Part shown: positions 1 through 11,900 of the stretch, piece by piece
Layout of the letters: each line of letters begins with the position of its first letter
Position numbering within the stretch: the first letter of the stretch is position 1
NCBI GenBank assembly: GCA_003255065.1
Contig: QAOA01008153.1
Location: 229,249-293,248, forward strand
Reading direction: 5' to 3'
DNA: 64,000 nt
DNA from: Cercis canadensis
Lineage: Eukaryota > Streptophyta > Magnoliopsida > Fabales > Fabaceae
Notes under the pieces: model-generated
Database searches by the model: none
What the model was told of the DNA's origin: nothing
Seen by the model: only the letters and a program-made list of their open reading frames with translations
Made by a program: the position numbers and the translations under genes

Positions 1-320
1 AGTGCCTTAAATTGTTGGAGGAGTAACTGGGAGACAAGTTGTGGCTATGAGAGCTTTGGGAACAAAAAAAGTTCCCACAGTATTATATGTATTGTGGAAA
101 TTTTTTTAACAAAAAAATTGAGAATAAATTTCCATGGTACTTATTCCGTGGGAATTTTTTAAAAAAAAATTAAAAACCAATTCCCACAGTAAATTTTCAT
201 AGAAATATTTTCTTAACGATTTTTTTGAAGAAATTTCTAATTCCAACGGTTCTTTTTTTCATGACAGCATTTCTATGGGAATGCTGTTTTGTCATGGAAT
301 TTTTTGTGGGAAAAAAAAGT
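1..320. repeat. AT-rich block with repeated TTCCCACAG motifs
   Basis: A short motif like TTCCCACAGT/A recurs several times between about 70 and 310, along with TTTCCATGG and poly-A/T runs. Short motifs repeated on both strands near a transposon end are typical of CACTA subterminal regions, and the block ends in AAAAAAAAGTG near 320. No clean CACTA terminal repeat is visible, so the identity is only a guess. No coding potential is seen. Confidence 0.3.
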
Positions 321-329
321 GATTTTCTA

Positions 330-509
330 GGGAAGAGATCCAGTCATGTTAACTTGAGTCATGTTGCTTAGATCTAAGTCGTCTATTCCATTTAAGGTCA
401 TTTCAACCATTAAAACACATTAATATTTAATAGTTGAAATGAGCTATAATGGAATGGACGGCTTAAATCTGAGCAACATGACTCAAGTGACATGACTGGA
501 TCCAAATCC
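330..509. mobile_element. Mutator-type MITE, 180 bp
   Basis: The two halves are a near-perfect inverted repeat of about 80 bp per arm. The left arm runs from about 336 to 409 and the right arm from about 431 to 503, around a short A/T-rich loop. The nine bases GATTTTCTA flank the element on both sides (321-329 and 510-518). A 9-bp duplication with long terminal inverted repeats is the Mutator-like signature. The element has no coding capacity. Confidence 0.75.
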
Positions 510-518
510 GATTTTCTA

Positions 519-1381
519 AGAATGGAAAGAAGACTAATAGAGATCCTCCAAAACAACAATGCTATTTGTAATACATGTTGTACCTCTGTATGTATATATT
601 ATAATATCAATACAAGTTCTAGCTAAGCCATTTTTCCACAATCTGTATTTTGCTTATAGTAATCACCGTTGAACTTGTCATTCTAAATATAATAGAATTT
701 TATGTTTAGTTTGTCTTTTCTGGTTGTTGAGGACCACTGGAATTCCATTTAAACTAAATTTATATATTTGTAATTTCGCGATTATGTGAATGGAAATAAA
801 TCAATTTAGTAAAAGCAAATTAATGGATTTTATTATTTGAAACCATTAAAATTCTAACAGTTGGAGGGTGAAATAAAGAGAATGTTTGGTACCTCATCTC
901 TTTCTCTATTATTCTCTCTTTGCAACAATTCATCACTCAAGAATTGGAGTTCCAAATTAAAATACTTAAACTTGCAGAAGAAAGCAACGGAGGTAGTGAA
1001 GAGTATCAAATAGGGATGAAGATGGTGAGAGTTGGGGCATAAAACGGGGTGATTCTATTTAGTGTAGGCACAACTTTGTTGTTGTTTTTTTTTTTTCTCT
1101 TTTATTTTTATTGGCTTGAATCCTATACCTTAATCTGAGTTACCCATCATCTTTATGCAATATTATTAGCCATTGATATGATGTGAAACAACATCGTCCT
1201 ATGTAGTGGGATGTCTACGTGCCGCATATTTTTAACGGTGCCACATCATAATTAACAGTACTTGTCTTCAATTTGGTTAATACACACACTGACAGATGGA
1301 CAAAGGGACTATAATGTTGGTGATGAGTGAGGGACTAAATTGATTAAATATTTTTAGAGTAAATTACGCTAATCTCCTTTA
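519..1381. other. Intergenic stretch, nothing recognised
   Basis: AT-rich sequence without a credible open reading frame, RNA gene or terminal repeat. A T-run lies near 1087-1098. Confidence 0.5.
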
Positions 1382-2945
1382 TATTTAGTTGACATTACAC
1401 ATACTTCTCCTTTATTATAAAAACCTACACATAAACTCACTTAAGTAACTTTTGTTAGAATATTCTCTTAAGATACCTATTTTTTTACATTTTTTTTTAT
1501 GCCATAATTCTACATTGACAGATTTTCCCTTGTACAAAAAGACCCAAGAGGAGCGGTATCCTCCTCTCCATGCACCACCGCATCTGCTTGTATTTAGCTG
1601 ACATTATATATACCTTTCCTCTATTTTAAAAACTACACATGAATCCACTTAAGTAACTTAGTTAGAATATTCTATTTTCAGATACTTTTTTTTAAAAAAA
1701 ATTTTTGATGCCATAATTGTACATTGACAGATTTGCCCTTATATGGAAAGACCCAAGAGGAGCAGTATCCTTAGAGCTGGGAAAATGGGTTGAGCCTGGT
1801 GGGCCAGCCCGAAAAAGCCAGATAAAATAGTGGGCTGGGTTCCAATATCATAGGCCTATTTAAAACCGGGCTAATTTGGCTCGGCCCCAATCGGGTTCGA
1901 GCCTGGCTGGCCTGCTTGGCCCGATTTTTATTTTTTTTTCCTTTCAGGTTTCAAGTTTCAATTGCCACTTGACCTAAACACAAAGGAAAGTTTTAAAAGT
2001 TAGTGGGAGCTTTTGCTGTTGTGCAAAATGCTGATGGGGATGGAAAAGCTCCATCTTCACAAATGCTTTTATTTTTTTAACTCTGTTCTTTGCTATTTTC
2101 TTTTCTTTGTCTGCAGGCAAGAATACTAATTCTAATTGTAGCATTCTTTGCTATTGAATGGTGCATTATTTTTTAATCCCATTTATAGTGGAAAGGTTGA
2201 GAATAGTCTATATATGTTCTCTCTTTCTATAGCTTGTGAATTGGTGATATTAGTTGTGATGCCTTTGTGAATTTTTTTAAATTATTATTTGTGACTTATG
2301 GTATTCTCGTTTTAATCAAACAATTATTTGTTTCTAGTTGTTACTCTCATGTTTTGATTTATTTTGAAAGCTCAAATTGGGTTCTGGGGCTCTTAGTGCT
2401 GAGCGCTAGGTAGGCCAAGGGACAAAGTGTCTTCTGTGGTGCCAACGCTGAGCGCTGGGTAAGCCGAGAGGCTATGTTGCTTCTGTGGTGCTGGTGCTGA
2501 GCTTTGGCTTCCTATTGATCTTTGTTTATTATCTTTGCTTCACTGTTGATCTTTGTTGGCATTTTTTTTGCAATTTTTTTGGGGGTTTTTATTTATTTTT
2601 TTCTTTAAAATTTTTGCAATATGACTTCTTCTAGTGTTGGAAAATAAAAAAATATTAAAAAACATATTTTAGCCGGTAGCACGAAGTGAGTTAGGCTGGG
2701 CTGTGATTTTGCTGGCCCAATTAGAACCGGCCCGTTTTGGCCCACAACCCGATGTGGCCCGGTCCTAATGGGCTGGGCTAGCCCATTAGCCAGCTATAGG
2801 TATCCTCCTCTACGTGCACCACTGCCTCTGCTTGCATTTAGCTGACATTACTCTTATATCTTCTCTATTTTAAAAACATACACATAAACCCACTTAAGTA
2901 ATTTCCGTTAGAATATTCTCTTCAGATACATTTTTTTACTTAATT
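1382..2945. repeat. Three-copy tandem repeat, 209-bp period
   Basis: Related units begin at 1382, 1591 and 2835, each opening with TATTTAG(T/C)TGACATTA or close to it. Each continues through a stretch resembling CACTTAAGTAA and a later one resembling GACCCAAGAGGAGC. The first spacing is 209 bp. The second is also 209 bp once the 1027-bp hAT-type insertion and its 8-bp duplication are removed. The third unit is partial. No coding function is seen. Confidence 0.8.
1772..2798. mobile_element. Non-autonomous hAT-type transposon, 1.03 kb
   Basis: The termini TAGAGCTGG and CCAGCTATA are inverted repeats with one mismatch. They are flanked by an 8-bp duplication, AGTATCCT at 1764-1771 and GGTATCCT at 2799-2806, again with one mismatch. 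GC-rich GGCCCG/CGGGCC blocks lie just inside each end, while the centre is AT-rich. There is no transposase. It sits inside the second unit of the 209-bp tandem repeat. Confidence 0.75.
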
Positions 2946-3202
2946 TTACATTTTGCTTACATGGAAGAAAAAGTAAATACATTTCATCATTTCCTGGCAG
3001 TTGCATTGAAGCTACTGAGCAATTTCTTATTTAAATTTCCACAAAGAGTTGACTGAGTAAATGAGCCATACAACTCAGCCAAGTCTATTACCCATCATTT
3101 ACTTTGACGTACATGAAAAAAAAAGATAATGCAAGGACATAAAAGCTGCGTTTGTTTTCACAAAGCTACATTCAATATTTATAAAGACAACCACCTTGTC
3201 TC

Positions 3203-3766
3203 TAGAGGTGTCAAAATGGGTTGGGCCCGTTGGGTTGACCCGCCCCGCCATGCAAAAGGGTTGGGTTAGGTTAAGGTTTTGTTGGCCCGTTTGGAAGCGG
3301 GTTTCTGAGCCCGCCCCGTTTGGGTTGTGGGTTGGTGGCGGGGCGGGGCGGGCTGGCCCGCCAGTCTTTTTTTTTAAAAAAAAAAAAAATTTCTAATCTT
3401 TATTATAAAAATTATGTTGTCATGTTGGTATTAATCTTCTTGGACTTATTTTTTAATGATTGTTTATTACTTTGTTAGACTATTTAATTAATTTTGGTCC
3501 TCTTAAATAATTTGAATTACGTGATGAAAAATTATTTATCATTGATTTAGTGTTTAACATTGATTTAAATTGTTATTAGTCACTAATTTATTTTTTTTTT
3601 TTTTGGCGGGCTGGCCCGCCTAACCCACAACCCACAGTGGGTTGGGTTGGGTTGAGGTTTTCTCAGCCCGCCATTTGGGCGGGCCAGCCCGCCCCGCCCC
3701 GTTTGGGTGGCGGGTTGAGGCGGGCCGGGGCGGGGCGGGTGCGGGCCGGCCCGTTTGACAGCTCTA
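3203..3766. mobile_element. Non-autonomous hAT-type transposon, 564 bp
   Basis: The ends TAGAGGTGTCAAA and TTTGACAGCTCTA form a terminal inverted repeat. The 8-bp direct repeat CTTGTCTC flanks it exactly (3195-3202 and 3767-3774), as expected for hAT insertion. Subterminal regions are extremely GC-rich (GGGCGGGCC-type runs) around an AT-rich core of about 230 bp. Open frames here are by-products of the GC-rich repeats. Confidence 0.9.
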
Positions 3767-3779
3767 CTTGTCTCCCTAT

Positions 3780-4060
3780 TTTACTTTGATATAGTCTTTT
3801 TTTCCTCCTTTGTCTTTGTAATTGCTGGTTCACTTTGGTGGTTGCTACCACGAAACTGCGTTGGATAATATCAGCAACTTAAAGTTCTCCACTCGTTTTC
3901 TCCTCATCCAAATGCTGTGTAAGGCCCATAATCAGTGCTTATTGAAAGATAATTTCACATCAGTTAATTTAATTCTTCATTCTTTGAGGAAGAGTTTGAT
4001 CATATATCTAACCAGCCATACATATTTTTCACTTAAAAAATTGTTTGCCTTCTTTGAATA
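3780..4060 (+). repeat. Diverged copy of the resistance-gene leader region
   Basis: Segments here match 16,560-16,955, which is the leader of the TIR-type gene. Shared features include a 'ggt(t/g)(c/g)actttggtggtt' stretch, 'gaaactgcgtt', a 'ttcttcattctttgaggaagagtttga' type segment and 'aggcccataatcagtg' against 'aggcttacaatcaggg'. It looks like the 5' remnant of a tandemly duplicated TNL gene whose coding part is missing. No TIR sequence follows. Confidence 0.5.
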
Positions 4061-5119
4061 ATATTTAACCTTCAATCCTGATATGGATGGTTTTTTGTTT
4101 GGTTATAATGGTAAGAGAATCCTGATTCAGATATGAATATAAGAAATACAGCCTCAAGAGCTCATAGTACATCCATATTTAGTTTTAAACTTAGAAAACA
4201 CATGCCCTTTGGAATGGTGTTGCATAGTCGTATATGTTGTCCCAACTTGTGCCAAATGTTAAAAAACCTCATCTAGATAGAATAAATATAGAGTGATCAA
4301 AATAGGACGTCAGTTAGTTATTAAGTGTGGTCTAGGAGTGAGAAAATTTGATAATTTATAGGAGATTTTAGGTTAAAATTCCAATCTTCATGCTGTTAGG
4401 GGAAGAAAGGACTTGAGCCAAATAGCAAAGAAAGAAAATAGATGAAACCAAATCTCCAAACTTTAAAAAACCACAATACTCTCTGGGACGTGGGCAACCC
4501 AATGGAACCATTAAATTGAAAGTAAGCGAACAAAGTTAAAAAAACATAAAAATGTACAAATTCTTAATGATTAATCACAACCCTCAACCTAACTATAAAT
4601 ACTTTCTTTTTCTAATTAAGTTCATATTATATAAGTGGATTTGTGTCCTTTAAAGTGAGGATTGCACATTATTAAAGTGGAGGCAAATAAAAAAAAAAAT
4701 TACGGTTGTGATTTTGATAAAGCACATGCATCTAGGGAATGGTTTTTAAGTTTTGATAGCCCACTCCTTTGATTCTCTTATTAGTAGTTATCCAAATGCA
4801 TTTTACTCAATAAAATACACCTCTCACCTTAATTAAATGATCTAGGTCCGGTTCAAGAAACTGAGCAAATTCTATTTATAAATTTTTTGACAGACTTGGA
4901 CAAGTGAGTCTTCCATCCTAATGAAAGGGAAAAAAAAAAAACACCCCGTTTTCTTTCATAAATTAAGGGACATTGAATTTTGTTAGGACTAGTTGAGATT
5001 ACTTTGGGTCATTTCCAAGAAACCTGCAATTTTCTAGGTTTTTAAACGTACCTTATTAACTATGGCCAAAAAAACAAAAAGAAAGAGAAGGTACATTGGT
5101 AACAGCCAATATTAAAACA
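4061..5119. other. Intergenic stretch, nothing recognised
   Basis: AT-rich sequence with A-runs near 4689-4700 and 4930-4940. No supported gene, RNA or transposon end is seen. Confidence 0.5.
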
Positions 5120-5780
5120 AAGAAGTGTGTTATTCAATTTGCAAAATGAAAATTTAGGAAAATCTTTAATTTAATGGAGCTTACTCTTAGTCATAAGACT
5201 AGTCTATTCATCACCTTCCTTGGTTCGAATTCCCATGATTGCTATTGCAATTACTATTTATCCATAGACCAAAACAAAATTGCAAAAAGAAAATTGAAAA
5301 GAGAAAATTATGTTTGCATACTACAGAGCTATTAAGAATTTGAGCTTTTTAGCAAAATCTTTAAATGGGTATAATTAACGTTTAAAAATGTCTAACTAAA
5401 TTCACTTACAGCTACATATAAATATTTAGAAATAAATACAATTAGAGAAGTGGAAAAAAAATATAACTCAATGAAAAATTCAAAATGGAAAGGATTTATT
5501 TTTCCTGTGACATAGAGCCATCTTCAAATTAATTTTTTTTCACTAGACTTCTGGTCAAAAGAGAATCTTTTTTGTAAATTAAAGTTAAAATCATTTACCA
5601 AACAGCTTGTAGCCAAGTAATACTGAGATCGTCCTCAAAATTTATGTGTACCATGTTTAAACCTAAAATTAAAGCCAAAAGTACCCAAAAAAAAAAGATA
5701 AAATCTATTACCTTACTTTATAAAAGATAAAGTTAAACTTACAAATGAGAAGACATAAAATATTGTTGACTTTAAGTTTC
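5120..5780 (+). repeat. Diverged copy of TNL upstream module
   Basis: Parts match 15,180-15,740 and 16,080-16,440. Examples are 'gttattcaatttgcaaaatg', 'gaattgaaaagagaaa'-like and 'gaatttgagctttt' segments, then 'ctttataaaagataaagtt' and 'acaaatgagaagacataaaa' near 5715-5760. An imperfect pol III box-B-like motif (GGTTCGAATTCC) lies at about 5222-5233, so a small tRNA-derived retroelement may also be embedded. Non-coding. Confidence 0.4.
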
Positions 5781-6072
5781 AAATTTCTATGTTGTCACAT
5801 ATCGTTAAAAAAAAAAAAGGAAGAAAAAAGACAAATGGCAAAGAAAGAAGAGTATAAGATTTTTCTTGTCCTTGAAAGATAAACTCGCTCAAACTTTAAT
5901 CCCCGAAAGATTTTTGGAATTACTTAAAAAACGATTCCATCCATCAAATTAGTCACTTGTTTAGGGAATAATCATTGATGAAAAATCCCGTTGTTGAGAT
6001 TTTAATAAAGTATATGCACCTAGGTGATTTTTGGAAATCAAGTTCTTTGAGTCTTTTATTAGTGGTTATCTC

Positions 6073-6480
6073 GCACCATGTTTGGTACACCAAATGAAAA
6101 TTATGGAATAGGAATGGAAATGGGAATCGGAGTGCGAATGGGATAATCATTCTATTCAACAGTTTGGTAGCTTTAGGAATGAAATGACTTCAAGAGTGAT
6201 TCCATTTTTTGGTACATGGAATGAAATTAAAATCAGTGATAAAAGACACAAATGGCCCTTATTTAGAGCATGATATTACGTAAGATTTATTTAATAAGGA
6301 TAGCTTATGTCATTTTTTAAAATTAATTAGGACTAGGAAAAGAAAAATTAGGCCCATTATGGGAGGCATAGAATTACCGTTCCCACCTCTCAACGTAGGA
6401 ATGCTCATTCTTACTTCTTGAAAATCAAGGCTAGAATGTAATGGCCATTCCATGATATTTTTTGGCTACCAAATGTGCTC
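6073..6480. mobile_element. Possible MITE with GGAATGG-rich interior
   Basis: The segment opens with GCACCATGTTTGGTAC and closes with GCTACCAAATGTGCTC, which are partly complementary as an imperfect inverted repeat. The interior carries repeated GGAATGG/ATTCC motifs typical of small plant DNA-transposon derivatives. I could not identify a convincing target duplication, so the boundaries are approximate. Confidence 0.45.
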
Positions 6481-6540
6481 CACCTATAAAATGAACCAAC
6501 CCCCAATGGCTATATAAGTTTTTATTTAATCCACTACAAG

Positions 6541-6900
6541 AAAATCAGCTTTTTCTCACGAACAAAATCCTTGAGAAAATGATTTTTTCTGTGAGAAACA
6601 TGTTTCTCACGGACCCAGTGCCATGATAAAAAATGGCGTGACAAACACAATTTCTAACACAAATTATCGTCCGTAAGAAATTTCTCACGGATAATATCCG
6701 TGAGAACGTATAAAATATCCATGAGAAAAATAAGCAGAATCTCACGACGTGCTCGTGGATTTTCTCACGGAACCTTTTCGTGAGACAAGTTTCTCACGGA
6801 CTTTGTCCGTGAGATTAACCTTCAAGAGTTAAAAAAAATATTATTTTTGTTTTCTCACGGATTGGTCCGTGAGAAATTCTATGAGAAAAACCCCTAATGG
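6541..6900. repeat. CACTA left subterminal repeat array
   Basis: The motif TTTCTCACGGA and its complement TCCGTGAGAAA occur many times in both orientations, often back to back as small palindromes such as the one at about 6789-6813. Such arrays in En/Spm-type elements are binding sites for the element's small DNA-binding protein. That role is inferred here. Confidence 0.8.
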
Positions 6901-7099
6901 CCCAATTCTACACCCTGTTTTTCTACTAACCAAAAACCTGCAAAGAAAATAACCAGCAATAGCACAAGCAGAACAACTGTAACAGCAGTAGAGGAGTAAA
7001 ATGCAATCACATTTTATTCAAATTAAAGAATCTATACAGAAAAATAATGTGAAAAAAGAATATACAAAATCAATCTTTACATATACAAAAAAGATTATA

Positions 7100-7810
7100 T
7101 CAATTACTTTCTAGAACATAATCACTTGGGGGATCTTCCTCGATTTCGTCATCACTGCTATGATATTCATCTTCTTCCTTTTCCTCAGCACCTTTTCCTA
7201 TGACATCATCTGCATCAGTGACAAAGTTTGAATTTGCACTAGAAACAACTTCCTCTATAGCAGTTGAAGTGATATCTCTCAAATATGTATGTGTCCGATA
7301 ATCATAAATAATTAACGCCGATGAGCGATTTGGTTCGTCTTGGTAAGGATCATCTGGGCCATCTGGGGCATCAATTGTGTGTCTGGCCTTCGTTTGAATG
7401 ACATGTAACCATCCCCGTTTATTAGGAGTTATATGTGGGTAAGGAGAAAAATAAACTTGCTCTGCTTGTTGAGCTAAGATGAATGGGTCACCCCCCTTGT
7501 ATGTTCTGCTTGAGTTTACTTCCACAAATCCATATTTTGGATAACTCTTTGTCCCCTGAGGTGAATGATCATACTATTTGTAATTAAATAGTATCAATCG
7601 ATAACCAGGTAAACTTGTATATGCAATATCAATGATTTCTTGTAGTACCCCATAATAGGAGGATTCGGCTTTGCCATAACTAGATCCCTTCAAATACACT
7701 CTACTGTTATTTGTTTTTCGACCATGGGACCAAACATCTGTGTGAAATTTATAATTGTTGATATTTACTTGGTCCCATGTCTGAACCTTCCTTAAGGGAG
7801 CCCAAGCCAA
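7100..7810 (-). pseudogene. CACTA transposase C-terminal region (DUF4216-like)
   Basis: Two minus-strand open segments (7574-7810 and 7100-7525) are separated by a single in-frame stop near 7574. Together they read like the C-terminal DUF4216 region found at the end of plant CACTA transposases. The signs are an N-terminal WAPLRKVQTWDQVN-type stretch, then YPKYGFVEVN around 7500-7540, then an acidic tail rich in D and E (about 40 residues, ending at 7100). The order (tnp2, DUF4218, DUF4216 from right to left) matches the usual layout on this strand. The function of the domain is not known in detail. Confidence 0.7.
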
Positions 7811-8215
7811 AAATATTAAAAGCTCGTCGATAATACAATTCTGAGGGTTTAGTACCTACATATAATGAACAAGAGGTTAGTAATATACTAAAGCACAGTT
7901 AAATACAATTAAATATTGAAATAGTTAGAGTTACGTACAAAATAGTTAAACCATCAAAGAAACCCAATGGATATGTGCTTATCCATTTGATCATTTGGGA
8001 GATTGTCATACATTGAAGTTAATCCATGTATGTACATGCTGCAACTACATTGAAGTTAATCCATGTATGTACATGCTGCAACATAAACATAAAATTGGTT
8101 ATACACATAAAATTCATATTTAAGCATCAGAATAAACTAAGATATTAAACTGAAACTTACCTCTAGTAAGGTTTAACGTTTGGGCAATTGAGCAACATAA
8201 ACATTGTTGCAACTG

Positions 8216-8943
8216 CTAGTTCCTTATCATTGAGATATCGTCGTTACGAGGTTCCATGGAGGAAAGCAGGATAATTGTAGAAGAAAACAGGCTGCTCGAC
8301 ATAAATTTCCCCACCATCATCATTGCAGGCACTCTTCTAGTCCTTGAATGAATGTGAGACTCGAAATAGTATGAACAAAAAGCTAAAATCTCCTCAATGA
8401 TGTATGCTTCACAAATTGAACTCTCCACACGGGCTTTGTTTTTAACCTTTCACTTTAAGGTATGAAAAAACCTTTCGAAATGATACATCCACCTATATTG
8501 GACAAGTCTACCATTGATCACCTTTTCAACTAAATGAACCGATAAATGCTCCATTACATCAAAGAAACCAGGAGGGAAAATCTTCTTAAGTTTGCATAAG
8601 ATTATGAGAATATTATGATCTATTATCTAAAAGTCAACCATGCGCAAAGTAGGAAAGTAAAGATCTCGGAAAATGGGCTTAACTCAACAAGAGGTTCCTA
8701 AACATCCACAGGCAACCCACTAAAAGCAATTTGTAGGAGTCTCTCCAGAAACACATAATTATCATGACTTTTCATGTGGGTCAAAGTCCACAGATTAGTA
8801 TCAATACAATTTCCTAAGCTGGATGCATATCCATCAGGAAGCTTCATACTTTGCACCCATTCACATACAGTTCTCTTATGGTCAATACTAAGTGTGTACA
8901 ATACCTTGGGTTTTGCAATCTTTCCATTTCCCAAGTCTTGCAA
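8216..8943 (-). pseudogene. CACTA transposase DUF4218 region, broken
   Basis: Reading leftward from 8943, a segment with TLTHMKSHDNYVFLERLLQ is a clear match to the conserved 'KSHDCHVLLQRLLP' type block of plant CACTA proteins. Further left, out of frame at places, comes FFDVMEHLSVHLVEEV and then RWMYHFERF (about 8480-8570), the hallmark of DUF4218. Stops at about 8698 and 8450 and frame changes break it. It continues from the tnp2 part of the same ancestral gene. Confidence 0.75.
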
Positions 8944-11900
8944 CTATAAATTGGGATGTCTACACAACTTTGTCTTATCTAGTCTCACTTTCACATTGTT
9001 TTTACTCTTGTCTTTTATATCCATGACTGTATTGAAGATATTCCTAAAGATATTGCTCTCTGTATGCATCACATCAATGTTATGAGGAGTTAATAAATCA
9101 TGTCAATATAGTAGGTCCTAGAAAATACTATGCTTTGTCTAGTTGTGGGTTACACCATAACCACTAGAAACAACACTCTCACTCTCTGTTACTCTGGGTT
9201 GTCTCAACACTTGCATGTAAATTTCATCTTCAAAGTAGTGCCTCAGTGAGATGTCCTTCTTTGTAATATTCCTCAAGAAGTCATTTTTGTCATGACGTAA
9301 ATGATGATCTTGGGAAAAAAAATTGCCAATGGCAATCAAAATAACATATTTTACGCCTATGCTTCATATAGAGTGCATTCGAACCATGTATGCAAATCGG
9401 GCATCCCAACTTCCCTTTTGTTTGTCAACTGGATAATATTCCATATGCAGGGAAGTCATTGATAGTCCATAAAAGAGTTGTCCTCATTTGAAAGTTTTGC
9501 TTTAAAGAAATGTCATAAGTAAGCACTTTTTCATCCTAAAGCAATTTGCAATCATCAAGCAAAGGTTTCAAGAAGACGTCTATTTTGCTTTTTGGATTAT
9601 GAGGACCAGGAATAATGATAGTCAAGAACATGTATTCTCTTCTCATGCATATGCCAACCAGAAAATTGTAAGGGTAAGGATTACAGGCCAACATAAGTAT
9701 GTCTTCACGCCCATTCTAAAAGGACTGAAACCATAAGCACATAGACCTAACCTCATATTCCTCGGTTCTGATGCGAAATCCAGGTGAACCATGTCAAAAT
9801 GTTTTCATCTATCTCTGTCAAATGGATGGGACAACACCCTTTCTTCACGTTGGTGGTCCTTATGTCATTCATATCCTTCGTAAATGCGTTAGATGCAAAA
9901 ATTCTTTGTAATCTATGGATAATTGACAAATACCACATATGCTTAGTTGGAACTTCCCTAACCTTCCATCGTCCAACTTTGGATGTTCTAAAATGTGCTT
10001 CACCACAAACTCGACACTGCCTAGCAGCTTTATCTTCTCCATAATACAACATACACCCATGTGGACAACTGTTAATCTTCTTTTACCCATAACCAAGTTT
10101 AGAAACCAATTTCTTTGTTTGATACAAATTAATTGGCATCCTATGACTTGGATGTAATATCTCCGTCATCAATTTGATAAGTTCACCCATGGAACTTGTG
10201 GACACCTATTTTCGTCCAAATAATAAACTTTAGANATATAATTAAATGTGTGGGAAGGGATAGAGATAGAAAGAGACATGAGTGCATCATGGGTGAGGGG
10301 AAGTAAGAGTCATGAGTAAGTTAGAAATAAAAGAGAGATAGAGACTGTGTCCATTTGAAAAAAACAAAAAAGAGATAGAAGGATAAGTGTTTTAAAAAGA
10401 GAAAGAGATGTAGGTTGACACAAATAGTGAGAGAGACGTGAAGGACTTGGGTGCAAAGTGAGTAGTATAAAAGCAAGAGGCAAGGGTTGAAAGAAGGACC
10501 AACAACAACGCAATAGTAGAGAACTAGAGGAAGAACCGAAATTGAAATTCAGAGAAAATGAGCATAGAGAGAAAGCAAAACTGCAGAGAGCATAGTGAGA
10601 GATAAAGAGGAACACTCGAAATATTTTAGCAAAAACTCAAAGGGGTAGATTGTGTACTCAATCTCTTTCTTTTATTTTCTCATACCAACACTACTTTCAC
10701 AAACAACCAGGGACGAAAACTTTGTACCCCACAAAGAGAGAAATACCCATCTAGAGAGAGAGGCCAAGTTTTAGAAAGAGAATCAAAGAAGAAAACCAAG
10801 TTCATGAGGGAATAGAGACCCAATGAAATCAAAAGTAAAGAAAAAAAATGAAGTTTCTTTACCTTAGGGTCCGCTGCCTATGCCCTGCTCCTTCCTCTAG
10901 ATTTTTGATATGAGATGGAGAAAGAAAAACTCTATTACCGTATTGCTTCTTGTCTTTTTTATTATGCTGGAGTTTGCTTCTTTTTATTTATCATTTTATG
11001 AACTTTTGTTTAAGTTATTTCCTTTGGGTTCATGAAGGGTATTGGGTTCTTTTTTATCTTTATAGGATCAGGCTCAATGTTTCAAAGCTTAAAGTGTTAG
11101 TTTTGTTTTCTTTTTTCCTTTGATTTTTCGTTTGGGCCATGGTTTGATTGGGTTAAGGCTTAAATAAAGTTTCAGCCTTCTTTAGTTGCTGATTGGGCCA
11201 AATCCGAAAATGGGCCAACTTCTATGTTGTTGTAGTTCTTTTTTTTGGTGTTGGGCCAAATCCGAAAATGGGCCATTTTAATATTGCTTTAGTTTTTTTT
11301 GTTCTTTGGTTATTGATTCTTTTATTTTGCTATTGGGCTAGAGACAAATTGGGCCCATCTGTGTATTTGCTTCAATCATATATTATGGGTCTAGGCCTAA
11401 TGGTTTTGGGCCATTCTTTTGACATATCTTTTATTCATTTTGTTATTTCTTTAGTTTTGATTTTGGCTTAGGGTTAGTATGTATTTTTTTATTTGCCTAT
11501 TTAGATTAGGCCTTTATTTTTTTATTTTTTTTTGTTATGTTATGTTATGTTATTTTATTTTATTTTATTTATTTATTGTTTATTAGTTTATTTTAAATGG
11601 TTTAATGGAAATAAATTATGAGTAAAATCACATACCATACATTTTAGTAATATCCATAAGCCCTTTACTTGTCAAAGGAGGGGTAGGAGCGACTTACCCC
11701 TATAGGGGTAGCTCTCCTATCTGCCTGAGGTAAAGATAAACGTCATTTTGGAAACTGAGAAGCGTGGAAACAAAGTAGAAGAATTAAGACGTGATTAAAT
11801 TCATACATGACATAATTTTAACTTGAAAATTTTGAATCTCTTTTAATTTCATTTTTTGAAAAAAAATAATAATAAAAAAAATATTTTTGAATCATTGCGA

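Noticed and set aside
3196-3396. 66-codon Gly/Arg/Pro-rich frame
   Set aside because: It is a product of the GC-rich subterminal repeat of the hAT-type element.
5222-5233. Box-B-like motif suggesting a tRNA gene
   Set aside because: No cloverleaf or acceptor stem can be formed around it; at most a degraded SINE.
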